A program made the position numbers and the translations under genes. From Fervidifonticultor_A tertius (lineage in GTDB: Bacteria; Sysuimicrobiota; Sysuimicrobiia; Sysuimicrobiales; Humicultoraceae), in assembly GCA_031459235.1 (NCBI GenBank), contig JAVKIY010000039.1:1-26822 (forward strand): 26,822 nt of DNA, given 5' to 3'. The stretch's first letter is position 1, and every line of letters starts with the position of its first letter. The notes below the pieces were generated by a model. It searched no databases and was not told where the DNA came from. It was given only the letters and a program-made list of their open reading frames with translations. Below are positions 1 to 7,120 of the stretch, piece after piece.

Positions 1-63
1 CGGCAGGGCCGCGCGCAGCCCCCCGCGCCGCGCGCGCCCGCCCGCCGCGGTCTTGCGCGCCAC
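1..63 (-). CDS. Start of a further gene in the ABC transporter operon (partial, candidate)
   Basis: A GTG codon at 63-61 opens a frame of 21 codons that runs without a stop to the window edge, beginning M-A-R-K-T-A-A. It starts 10 bases after the permease stop at 74-76. The junction, TAGGGGGCCGGCG followed by GTGGCGC, is almost identical to the junction between the two permease genes at 1213-1194, which favours a real translation start. The visible residues are basic and low in complexity, so no family can be named. By operon logic an ABC ATPase or another member of the peptide-transport operon is likely, but this is inference. Confidence 0.4.
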   Translation of the reverse strand, partial: MARKTAAGGRARRGGLRAALP

Positions 64-73
64 CGCCGGCCCC

Positions 74-1201
74 CTACGAGGTCCGCGCCCGGGGGTCGAG
101 CGCGTCGCGCAGGCCGTCGCCGAAGATGTTGAATGCGACGACCGCGGCGATGATGAACAGGCCAGGGAACAGCAGCCACGGCGAGAGAATGAGCGTCGGC
201 AGGTTGGACGCGGCCGTGAGCAGGTTGCCCCACGACGCGCACGGCTCCCGGACGCCGAAGCCGAAGAAGGAGAGCGAGGACTCCCCCAGGATGGCGCCGG
301 GGATCCCCAGCGTGGCGACCACGATCACCTGCGACGCCGTGTTGGGGAGGATGTGGCGCACGATCACCCGGAAGTCGCCTAGCCCGGCCGCGCGGGCGGC
401 CTGGACGAACTCACGCTCCTTGATCGAGAGCACCATCCCCCGGATCATGCGCGAGAACCCCGCCCAGCCGAGGAACGCCAGGATGAACGTGATGAGGTAG
501 AAGTGGGTGGTGCAACCGACGCCGGTCGGCAGGACCGCGGCCAGCGTCAGCAGCAGGTAGAACCCGGGGAACGACATGATGATCTCCGCTAGCCGCATCA
601 TGAGGTTGTCCACCCGTCCCCCGTAGTACCCGGCCACCCCGCCGTAGACCATCCCGAGCGGGATGGTGATCATCGCCGACAGGAGTCCGATGGTCATGGA
701 CACCCGGGAGCCGTACACGATCCGGCTGAACTGATCCCGACCGGACTGGTCGGTCCCCATCAGGAACAGGCGTCCCGGGGCGTCCACGCCCACCAGGTGG
801 CGGGAACCCGGCAGCAGACCGAACATCCGGTAGGGCTCACCGTGCACGAAGAAGCGAACGTAGTAGCGCCGCGTCGGGTCGACCCGGTACGTGCGGAGCT
901 GCGGGTCCTCGAGCGTGGTCACATAGACGAAGGGCCGCAGGCTGAACCCCCGCGCATCCCAAAAGCGGAGGACGGTGGGCGGGTGGTAGAACCGCTCGCG
1001 GTCGGCGAAGTCGAGCGAGTAGGGGGCGATGAACTCGGCGAGCGCGACCACCAGGTAGAGCACGGCCAGCACCGCGCCGCCCGCGAGCGCCATGGGGTGC
1101 TTGCGGAGCTGGCGCCAGGCGAGCTGCGCGGGGGTGCGAATCTGCGGCGGCGCCGTCTCCGCTCGCGCGCGCTGTCCCCGCCGTATCGCCTCCTGCGCCA
1201 C
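74..1201 (-). CDS. Peptide/nickel-type ABC transporter permease, OppC/DppC family
   Basis: This is the second inner-membrane permease of a family-5 (oligopeptide/dipeptide/nickel) ABC importer. The 375-residue protein starts at GTG 1201, nine bases after the OppB-like stop. It has a cytoplasmic N-terminus, a first membrane segment near residues 39-60, then an unusually long extracytoplasmic stretch of about 90 residues (about 62-150), and then the five-helix BPD_transp_1 core. The core carries the ATPase-contacting EAA-type loop (RAAGLGDFRVIVRHILPN) and ends in D-P-R-A-R. The long loop between TM1 and the core is a known variant of OppC proteins and may contact the binding protein. The substrate cannot be read from sequence, so oppC is not used as a symbol. 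It is co-transcribed with the OppB-like permease and the binding protein. Confidence 0.93.
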   Translation of the reverse strand: MAQEAIRRGQRARAETAPPQIRTPAQLAWRQLRKHPMALAGGAVLAVLYLVVALAEFIAPYSLDFADRERFYHPPTVLRFWDARGFSLRPFVYVTTLEDPQLRTYRVDPTRRYYVRFFVHGEPYRMFGLLPGSRHLVGVDAPGRLFLMGTDQSGRDQFSRIVYGSRVSMTIGLLSAMITIPLGMVYGGVAGYYGGRVDNLMMRLAEIIMSFPGFYLLLTLAAVLPTGVGCTTHFYLITFILAFLGWAGFSRMIRGMVLSIKEREFVQAARAAGLGDFRVIVRHILPNTASQVIVVATLGIPGAILGESSLSFFGFGVREPCASWGNLLTAASNLPTLILSPWLLFPGLFIIAAVVAFNIFGDGLRDALDPRARTS

Positions 1202-1210
1202 GCCGGCCCC

Positions 1211-2176
1211 CTAGTCGTAGCGGACTCGCGGGTCCGCGAACGCGAGCATGACGTCGGCGATCAGGTTGCCCACCACGAGCATGACCGAGCCGAACACGAG
1301 CGCCGCCATGACCACGTAGAGGTCCTTCTGGAGCGTGGCGTCCACCAGCAGCTTGCCCAGCCCGGGCCAGCCCACGACGTTCTCGAGGATCGCCGAGCCG
1401 CCGAGCAGCCCGCCCAGCTCGAACCCGAAGATCGTGATGATGGGGTTGATGGCGTTGCGCACCGCGTGCTTGTTGATGACGACCGGCTCGCGCAGCCCCT
1501 TGGCGCGCGCGGTCCGCACGTAGTCCTGGCGGAGCACCTCCAGCAGCGCCGCCCGCATCTGGCGCATGAGCCCGGCGATGGAGAAGACGCCGACGACCAG
1601 TACCGGAATGACCATGTGGTGGGCGACGTCCAGCACCTTCCCCCACCAGGGCAGGAACTCGAAGTCTACGCTGGTCATCCCGCCGATCGGGAGCCAGCCG
1701 GTCTTGAACGCCCAGAACAGCAGGAACAGGCCGGAGAAGAACGTGGGCGTCGAGATGCCGAGGTAGGCCGCGAACGACAGCGCGTTGTCGCCGAGCGAGT
1801 ACTGCCGGCGCGCCGCGTAGATGCCGAGCGGGATCGCGAGCGCCCAGGCCACCGCGAACCCCACCACGTTGAGGAGCACGGTGTTGAACAGGCGTGAGCC
1901 GATGAGCCAGACCACCGGCACCTGGAAGGCGAACGAGTAGCCGAAGTCCAGGCGGACCGCATTCCACAGCCATCGGAGATACTGGACCGCCAGGGGCTGG
2001 TTGAGCCCGAAGTTCTCGCGCATGCGCTCGATCGTCTCGGGGCTGACGAGCGGGTTCAGCCGCATCTCCGAGAGGAAGTCGCCGGGCGAGAGCTTGATGA
2101 TGACGAATGCCATCAAGGTGATCCCGAGCAGCATCGGGATCAGCTGGAGGAGCCGGCGGATGACGTAGAGGAGCAT
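1211..2176 (-). CDS. Peptide/nickel-type ABC transporter permease, OppB/DppB family
   Basis: The 321-residue integral membrane protein forms the permease dimer with the OppC-like protein encoded just downstream. It has the family N-terminus (MLLYVIRRLLQLIPMLLGI), the extracytoplasmic helical segment ending in G-L-N-Q-P-L, and six predicted membrane helices. The EAA-type loop (ALLEVLRQDYVRTARAKGL) would contact the ATPase, and the protein ends in the usual A-D-P-R-V-R-Y-D. Its length is normal for OppB/DppB. It starts at ATG 2176, 40 bases after the binding-protein stop. No good Shine-Dalgarno sequence is visible, and a perfect hairpin occupies most of the gap, ending seven bases before the start codon. 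Confidence 0.95.
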   Translation of the reverse strand: MLLYVIRRLLQLIPMLLGITLMAFVIIKLSPGDFLSEMRLNPLVSPETIERMRENFGLNQPLAVQYLRWLWNAVRLDFGYSFAFQVPVVWLIGSRLFNTVLLNVVGFAVAWALAIPLGIYAARRQYSLGDNALSFAAYLGISTPTFFSGLFLLFWAFKTGWLPIGGMTSVDFEFLPWWGKVLDVAHHMVIPVLVVGVFSIAGLMRQMRAALLEVLRQDYVRTARAKGLREPVVINKHAVRNAINPIITIFGFELGGLLGGSAILENVVGWPGLGKLLVDATLQKDLYVVMAALVFGSVMLVVGNLIADVMLAFADPRVRYD

Positions 2177-2183
2177 CGCGGGC

Positions 2184-2210
2184 GGCGGGAGGGGCCGTGC
2201 CCCTCCCGCC
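2184..2210 (-). terminator. Intercistronic hairpin between binding protein and permease genes
   Basis: A perfect 11-bp stem (GGCGGGAGGGG at 2184-2194 with CCCCTCCCGCC at 2200-2210) encloses a 5-base loop. It lies between the binding-protein stop (2217) and the permease start (2176). No U-tract follows. In binding-protein-dependent ABC operons such hairpins often stop or protect transcripts so that the binding protein is made in excess. That is the likely role here, inferred from position and structure. Confidence 0.6.
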
Positions 2211-2216
2211 AGCGCA

Positions 2217-3953
2217 TCACCGGTACGGCGTCCGGTAGTAGATGGTCTCGATGTCGTAGAACGCGAGCGGCGCCGGGCTGAAGTTGGCCAGGGTGTTACG
2301 GAAGGCCGGCTGCGTCAGCGGCGTCGCGAAGTAGATCACCGGCACCTGCTCGGCGACGATCTCCTGGAACCGGAAGTAGAGCTGGCGGCGCCGGTTCTGG
2401 TCCACGGTGGTGGCGGCCTGGTCGAAGAGCCGGTCGATCTCCGCCTCCCACTCCGTGGCCGGACGCTCCTGTTTGGGCCACCAGAGGTGGAGCGACCCGT
2501 TCGACCGCCAGACGTTCTGGCCGTTGTGCGGGTCCAGCGTACCGGTCAGCCCGAGCACGATCGCCTCCCAGTTGAAGGTGCCGACGAGCTTGTTGACCAA
2601 GGTGTTGAACGCCTCGGGTGCGGCGGTGACCCGCATCCCGAGCTTCGCCAGATCCTGGCGGATCAGGTTCATGATCGCCTCGCGGTCCTGGTTACCGGAG
2701 TTGGTCGCGATCGTGAACTCCACGACGTTCCCGGCGCTGTCCCGGAGCACCCCGTCAGCGCCCTTGGTGAACCCGGCCTCCCGCAGGAGCTGCTCGGCGC
2801 GGGCCAGGTCGTAGGGATACCCTCGCACGTTGGGGTTGTGGAAGAAACGGTTGGCCGGGCTCTCCGGACCGTAGCGCACCGTGGCGCGGCCGGCGTAGAC
2901 CTGCCGGACGATCGCCTCGCGGTCCACCGCGTGCGCCACGGCCTGCCGGAACTTCGCGTTCTGGAACCAGGTGAGCTTGGGCGGCCGCACCCCGGCCGGG
3001 TTCTGGTTGAACGCCAGGAACTCGCCCCCGAACGTCGGCGGGCCGTCGAAGATCGTGAAGTTCTCGGCCTGCTGGCGCGCGCGGAACTCCGCGTACTCCC
3101 GCGGCCGCGCGCCGTACATGTCGGTCTGCTTCGCCTGGAATCGCAGCCGCATGGCATCCTGATTCGGGACGATCTCCATGACCAGCCGGGTCAGGTAGGG
3201 CAGTGGCTGGCCGCGCTTGTCCACCTTCCAGTACCGCGTGTTGCGCGTGAAGATCAGGCGCTGGCCCGGCACGTAGGACGCCAGCACGAACGGCCCGTTC
3301 CCAACCAGGTCGGCCGGCCGCGTGTTGACGCCCCACGTCCGGTTGAACTCCGCGCCGCCGGCGCGGAGCGCGGCCTCGAGCTTGTGCTTCGGGACAATCT
3401 GCACCGGCCCCACGGTTCGGAGGAACGGCCCGAAAGGCTGCTCCGTGCGGAACTCGACGGTGTAGTCGTCGATCTTGCGGTAGCCGACGCGCTTGCCCGC
3501 GATCGTGAGCACGTCCGGCAGGCTGGACTGCACGCCCGGCGTGAAGATGGCGTCGAAGGTGAAGATGACGTCGTCGGCGCCCAGCGGCCGCCCGTCCGAC
3601 CACTGCACGCCCCGCCGGAGCCGGAACGTCCAGACCCGACCATCCTGGCTCACGGTCCACGACTCGGCCAGGTTGGGCTCGACCTCGGTGGTCGTGCGGT
3701 TGGTCTCCGTCAGGCCTTCCCAGAGGAGCCCCGTCGGCGAGGAGCTCTCCTGCGAGGCGATCGGGTTGAACGTGCGCGGGTCGGAAATCGTGGAGGTCAC
3801 GAAGGTCCCGCCGTACCGCCCGATGTCCGCGGCCTCGACGACGCGGGGGGTCGAAAGCCCCGGCCGGGGCGGCGCGGGCTGCGCCAGCGCCGGCGCGGTG
3901 CACAGCGCGCCGGCCAGGACGGCCGCGATCAGGTGGCGATGGATGACGCGCAT
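2217..3953 (-). CDS. ABC transporter substrate-binding protein, family 5 (SBP_bac_5)
   Basis: Periplasmic binding protein of the peptide/nickel-type importer whose permeases follow it. The 578-residue form begins at ATG 3953, placed by a signal peptide (MRVIHRHLIAAVLAGALC, then A-P-A-L-A-Q, probably cut after ALA near residue 24) and by GGGAGGGAGG just upstream. A longer in-frame reading to 4031 exists but would bury the signal peptide. The mature part has the SBP_bac_5 pattern: ESW-(13)-FRLRRGVQWSDG near residue 100, a VGNGPF-type motif near 215 and a tandem ending in IYYRTPYR. There is no lipobox cysteine, so it should be soluble in the periplasm. A weak -10-like TAGAAC lies at 3979-3974. 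The ligand is unknown; family members bind peptides, nickel chelates, opines or sugars. Confidence 0.93.
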   Translation of the reverse strand: MRVIHRHLIAAVLAGALCTAPALAQPAPPRPGLSTPRVVEAADIGRYGGTFVTSTISDPRTFNPIASQESSSPTGLLWEGLTETNRTTTEVEPNLAESWTVSQDGRVWTFRLRRGVQWSDGRPLGADDVIFTFDAIFTPGVQSSLPDVLTIAGKRVGYRKIDDYTVEFRTEQPFGPFLRTVGPVQIVPKHKLEAALRAGGAEFNRTWGVNTRPADLVGNGPFVLASYVPGQRLIFTRNTRYWKVDKRGQPLPYLTRLVMEIVPNQDAMRLRFQAKQTDMYGARPREYAEFRARQQAENFTIFDGPPTFGGEFLAFNQNPAGVRPPKLTWFQNAKFRQAVAHAVDREAIVRQVYAGRATVRYGPESPANRFFHNPNVRGYPYDLARAEQLLREAGFTKGADGVLRDSAGNVVEFTIATNSGNQDREAIMNLIRQDLAKLGMRVTAAPEAFNTLVNKLVGTFNWEAIVLGLTGTLDPHNGQNVWRSNGSLHLWWPKQERPATEWEAEIDRLFDQAATTVDQNRRRQLYFRFQEIVAEQVPVIYFATPLTQPAFRNTLANFSPAPLAFYDIETIYYRTPYR

Positions 3954-4020
3954 GCGCCTCCCTCCCTCGGATCGTTCTACAGTTACCGCTGCGCGCGCGG
4001 ATTCCTGCCCGGGATACGCC

Positions 4021-4053
4021 CCTCGCCGCAAGGCGGTTCCCGCCGCGGGGAGG
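4021..4053 (-). terminator. Hairpin after the pcrA stop codon
   Basis: The nine bases at 4021-4029 pair with 4045-4053 with one mismatch. A nested GGCG/CGCC stem (4032-4035 with 4041-4044) continues after a two-base bulge. It starts directly after the helicase stop (4055-4057). No U-run follows on the minus strand, so termination is inferred from structure and position only. Confidence 0.4.
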
Positions 4054-4054
4054 C

Positions 4055-6205
4055 TCAGTCCGCCGGTTCGAGCGGCGCGTAGCTTAAGGCCAGGCGCCTG
4101 GTCGCGCCGGCGAACCGGACGGTGACGATCGCGCCCGCCCCCTCGCCCTCGACCTCGAGCACGCGCCCTTCGCCGAACTTCTCGTGCCGGACGCGCGCGC
4201 CGGGAGCCAGGTCCGGAATGGCCCGCACCGGGGCGCGGGACGCGGGGCGCAAGCGGGCCTCGACCGCCCAGGGGTCCGGCGCGGACTGCGCGGAGAGCAA
4301 GTGCGAGGGAATCTCCTCGAGGAAGCGCGACGGGACCGAGAGCTGCGGCGCGCCGAAGACCGCCCGCGACCGCGCGTGGGTCAAAATCAGGCGCGACTTC
4401 GCGCGGGTGAACCCGACGTAGCAGAGTCGGCGCTCCTCGTCCAGCCCGCCTTCCTCGTCCATGGCGCGGACGTGCGGGCAGAGGCCCTCCTCGAGTCCGG
4501 TCACGAAGACTACCGGGAACTCCAGCCCCTTGGCCGAGTGGAGGGTCATCAGGGTCACGCGGTCCACGTCATCGCGGTAGGTGTCGACGTCGGCGACCAG
4601 CGCCAGGTGCTGGAGGAACGCGGCCAGACCCGGCTCCCCGGTGCTCTCCTCGACCTCCTGGGCCACGGTGACCAGCTCGCGGAGGTTGTCCAGCCGACCC
4701 TGCGCCTCTTCGGTGCCCTCGGCCTCGAGCATCTCGGCGTAACCCGTGGCCGCGATCGCGCGCGCGATCACCTGGCTGGCGGGCAGGGTCGTGGCAGCCT
4801 CGGCCAGGGACGCGATGGTCTGCGCGAACGCCTCCAAGGCCCGAGCCTGCGCCCGCGGCAGGCGGTCGAGCGCCTCGGGCCGTCGCATCGCCTCCAGGAT
4901 CGTGCAGCCCGCCGTCTCGGCCCACGCGGCCAGCCGGGCGAGCGAGACCTCGCCGATGCCGCGGCGCGGGGTGGCCAGCGCCCGCCGCAGGCTGGCCCCC
5001 TCCCCGGGGGCGACGACGAGCCGCAGGTAGGCGAGCAGGTCCTTCACCTCCTTGCGCTCGTAAAACCGCACCCCGCCCACGATCTGGTAGGGCACGCCGG
5101 CGCGCAGGAACTCCTCCTCGAGCACGCGCGACTGGGCGTTCGTGCGGTAGAGCACCGCGATCTCGCCGGGCCGGATGCCCTCGGCCCCCAGCCCGCGGAT
5201 GCGGTCGAGCACGAACCGGGCCTCGTCGGCGGCGTCGGCCGCCTCGTAGGCCGACACCGGCAGGCCGTCGGCGTTGTGCGTCCACAGCTCCTTCGCGTGC
5301 CGGTGCGGGTTGTGCCGGATGACCGCGTGCGCCGCGGCGAGGATGGTCTTTGTGGAGCGGTAGTTCTGGGCGAGTGTGATGACCGTGGCGTCGGGGTAGT
5401 CGCGCTCGAACTCGAGGATGTTGCGCACATCGGCGCCGCGCCATCGGTAGATCGACTGGTCGTCGTCGCCCACCACGCTCACGTTCCGGTGCCGGCCGGC
5501 CAGCGCTCGGACCAGGAGGTACTGGGCGTGGTTGGTGTCCTGGTACTCGTCCACCAGGACGTGCTCGAACCGATCCTGGTAGCGGTGGAGGACATCGGGG
5601 TGCTCGTCGAACAGCCGCAGCGTCTCCACCAGCAGGTCGTCGAAGTCCAGCGCGCCGGCCGCGCGCAGCGCCGCCTGGTAGATGCGCCAGACGCGCGCGG
5701 CGGCCTCTTCCATGAACGACGATGCCCGCGCGGCGTAGCGCTCCGCGTCGAGGGCCTCGTCCTTCGCGCGGCCGATCATCGCGTGGATAGCGGCCGGCGG
5801 GAACCGGCGCTCGTCGAGGCGCAGCTCGGCCAGGGCGTCCCGGATGAGGCGCCGCTGGTCGTCCTCGTCGTAGATGGCAAACGCCGCCGGGACCCCGACG
5901 CGCTCGCCATCCGCCCGGAGGATGCGGCTGCAGACCGCGTGGAAGGTGCCGATCCAGATGGGCCGCGCCACCGGCCCGCCGAGCAGGCGGTCGATGCGCT
6001 CGCGCATCTCGTGCGCGGCCTTGTTGGTGAACGTCACCGCCAGGATGCGTCCCGGGGCCAGGCCGCGCTCGCGGATCAGGTAGGCCACCCGGTGCGTCAG
6101 CACGCGCGTCTTGCCCGAGCCGGCGCCCGCGAGGATCAACAGCGGGCCGCCGGGATGGGTCACCGCCTCGCGTTGCTGGGGGTTCAGGCCGGCGAGCAGG
6201 TCCAT
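4055..6205 (-). CDS. pcrA: ATP-dependent 3'-5' DNA helicase, UvrD/PcrA family
   Basis: A superfamily 1A helicase that unwinds DNA in nucleotide excision repair, mismatch repair or replication-conflict resolution. All motifs are present in 716 residues: a Q-motif (LNPQQREAV, residues 7-15), Walker A AGAGSGKT (26-33), motif Ia TFTNKAA (58-64), Walker B VLVDEYQDTN (216-225), motif III QSIYRWRGA (250-258), motif V with TLHSAKGLEFPVVF, and motif VI with LCYVGFTRAK. The C-terminal 50 residues (PGARVRHEKFGEGRVLEVEG) match the Tudor-like domain that PcrA/UvrD proteins use to bind RNA polymerase, which favours PcrA/UvrD over Rep. It starts at ATG 6205. No clear ribosome site is seen, but TATAGT at 6225-6220 would place a transcription start only a few bases before the ATG, so a leaderless transcript is possible. 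Confidence 0.96.
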   Translation of the reverse strand: MDLLAGLNPQQREAVTHPGGPLLILAGAGSGKTRVLTHRVAYLIRERGLAPGRILAVTFTNKAAHEMRERIDRLLGGPVARPIWIGTFHAVCSRILRADGERVGVPAAFAIYDEDDQRRLIRDALAELRLDERRFPPAAIHAMIGRAKDEALDAERYAARASSFMEEAAARVWRIYQAALRAAGALDFDDLLVETLRLFDEHPDVLHRYQDRFEHVLVDEYQDTNHAQYLLVRALAGRHRNVSVVGDDDQSIYRWRGADVRNILEFERDYPDATVITLAQNYRSTKTILAAAHAVIRHNPHRHAKELWTHNADGLPVSAYEAADAADEARFVLDRIRGLGAEGIRPGEIAVLYRTNAQSRVLEEEFLRAGVPYQIVGGVRFYERKEVKDLLAYLRLVVAPGEGASLRRALATPRRGIGEVSLARLAAWAETAGCTILEAMRRPEALDRLPRAQARALEAFAQTIASLAEAATTLPASQVIARAIAATGYAEMLEAEGTEEAQGRLDNLRELVTVAQEVEESTGEPGLAAFLQHLALVADVDTYRDDVDRVTLMTLHSAKGLEFPVVFVTGLEEGLCPHVRAMDEEGGLDEERRLCYVGFTRAKSRLILTHARSRAVFGAPQLSVPSRFLEEIPSHLLSAQSAPDPWAVEARLRPASRAPVRAIPDLAPGARVRHEKFGEGRVLEVEGEGAGAIVTVRFAGATRRLALSYAPLEPAD

Positions 6206-6265
6206 GGGGTCCGCCGTCCACTATATCGGCCGGCCCGCGGCGGCGCAAACAGGGCGATCGGCGAT

Positions 6266-6772
6266 TCAGACGTCCGACGGGCCGAAGCGGCGGATGCCCG
6301 GGACGCGGTCGAACGCCTGATCGGCGGACGCGAGGATGGAGAGCCCGGCATCCCGCATGTGCATTGGCACCAGCGAGTCGTTGACGAGGAGCCCGTGCGC
6401 CTGCCGAAACTCCTGGCTGGCCGTCAGGAACCCCTCGGGCAGCGGCAGGACCTCCACGCGCATCCGGGCGATGCTCAATGCGGAGAAGTAGTACTTCGAC
6501 AGCGTGCGCACCAGGTCGGGCTGGCGGGCCAGGCGAGCCGCCGGATTCGGCCTGACCGCGAGCCCGCGTTCGACTGCCTCGAGCATCATCAGTCGGTGGG
6601 AGACCTCCAGCAGGCCAACCTGGCCGATGTATCCCAGCAGGTCGCCCTGCTCGACGCGGCCGAGGAACGCGGAACAGTCCTCTGACGCCGCGGCAAAGTG
6701 CGCGATGAAGATGTTGGCGTCGATGTAGACCCGGGCCCCTGCTGGGACCTCACTCAGGTCCATAGAGGTCAT
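6266..6772 (-). CDS. vapC: PIN-domain ribonuclease, VapC-like toxin
   Basis: A 168-residue PIN-fold protein, probably a metal-dependent endoribonuclease toxin of a type II toxin-antitoxin pair. The acidic residues expected in the active site are visible: D18 in YIDANIF, E56 in LLEVSHR, D132 in LLVNDSLV, and D151 in SADQAF with D155 nearby. At 168 residues it is longer than the usual 130-140, with an extra helical stretch around residues 70-110. The reading frame overlaps the end of the upstream antitoxin-like gene by 23 bases if it starts at ATG 6772. A second ATG at 6763 has an AGGA eight bases upstream and is an equally good start, giving 165 residues. The target RNA cannot be read from the sequence. 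Confidence 0.85.
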   Translation of the reverse strand: MTSMDLSEVPAGARVYIDANIFIAHFAAASEDCSAFLGRVEQGDLLGYIGQVGLLEVSHRLMMLEAVERGLAVRPNPAARLARQPDLVRTLSKYYFSALSIARMRVEVLPLPEGFLTASQEFRQAHGLLVNDSLVPMHMRDAGLSILASADQAFDRVPGIRRFGPSDV

Positions 6773-6980
6773 CCTGGAGGACGAGCCACAAGGCGCGCCG
6801 CGAGACCTTGTAGGTGCCGCGCGTTTCCGCCACTGCGGACGCCCCGGCCAGGTGGCCGGCCAGGTATCGCCTCAAGGCGTCCTCGATGACCACGTTCGTC
6901 CGGACGCCCTGACGCCGAGCCAGGTCCCGGGCCCGCTGGTAGAGCCCCGCGTCCAGGGCCGTGCCGATCTTCCGCCTCAT
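6750..6980 (-). CDS. Small VapB-like antitoxin, ribbon-helix-helix type
   Basis: A 76-residue protein encoded directly upstream of and overlapping the PIN-domain gene, the usual antitoxin-toxin order. The N-terminal half (MRRKIGTALDAGLYQRARDL, then R-R-Q-G-V-R-T-N-V-V-I-E-D-A-L-R-R-Y-L) fits a short beta strand followed by two helices, as in ribbon-helix-helix DNA-binding antitoxins. The C-terminal half would bind and neutralise the toxin. It starts at ATG 6980, and no strong Shine-Dalgarno sequence is visible. Family membership rests on pattern and context, since RHH proteins are too short for a firm call by eye. The locus has more A+T in its upstream region than its neighbours, as is common for mobile toxin-antitoxin modules. 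Confidence 0.75.
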   Translation of the reverse strand: MRRKIGTALDAGLYQRARDLARRQGVRTNVVIEDALRRYLAGHLAGASAVAETRGTYKVSRRALWLVLQDDLYGPE

Positions 6981-6986
6981 ACGCCC

Positions 6987-7039
6987 AGCGTATTACGGAG
7001 AACGCTAGAAATCAAGATGAATGTCTAGATGTGTAGATG
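6987..7039 (-). promoter_or_regulatory. Candidate promoter and operator region of the vapBC-like pair
   Basis: On the minus strand TTGATT (7015-7010) is followed after 17 bases by TACGCT (6992-6987). An alternative -10, TAATAC at 6995-6990, would give only a 14-base spacer. The start of transcription would lie at or next to the ATG. Upstream, TAGATG is repeated on the plus strand at 7026-7031 and 7034-7039 in a short A+T-richer patch that could be an antitoxin binding site. All of this is weak and inferred. Confidence 0.25.
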
Positions 7040-7069
7040 TTGCGCTCAGCCCGCCTCGGACGCGACGCC

Positions 7070-7108
7070 GGGCACGGCCGACGTGCCCCCACGCCGCGGA
7101 TCGCGGCG
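7070..7108 (-). terminator. Tandem hairpins downstream of guaA
   Basis: Two perfect 7-bp hairpins lie just after the guaA stop (7121). CGCCGCG/CGCGGCG (7092-7098 with 7102-7108) has a 3-base loop, and GGGCACG/CGTGCCC (7070-7076 with 7082-7088) has a 5-base loop. Neither is followed by a U-tract. They probably mark the end of the purine operon. Confidence 0.42.
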
Positions 7109-7120
7109 ACGGCCGCTGCG

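Noticed and set aside
837..1973. Minus-strand frame across the two permease genes
   Set aside because: It overlaps both permeases in another frame and lacks hydrophobic or family motifs.
3954..4054. Promoter for the binding-protein gene (TAGAAC at 3979-3974)
   Set aside because: Only the -10 is passable and no -35 is found at normal spacing, so it is mentioned but not annotated.
4184..6685. Plus-strand open frame of 833 codons opposite pcrA
   Set aside because: Same pattern of low-complexity composition; it runs through two real minus-strand genes.
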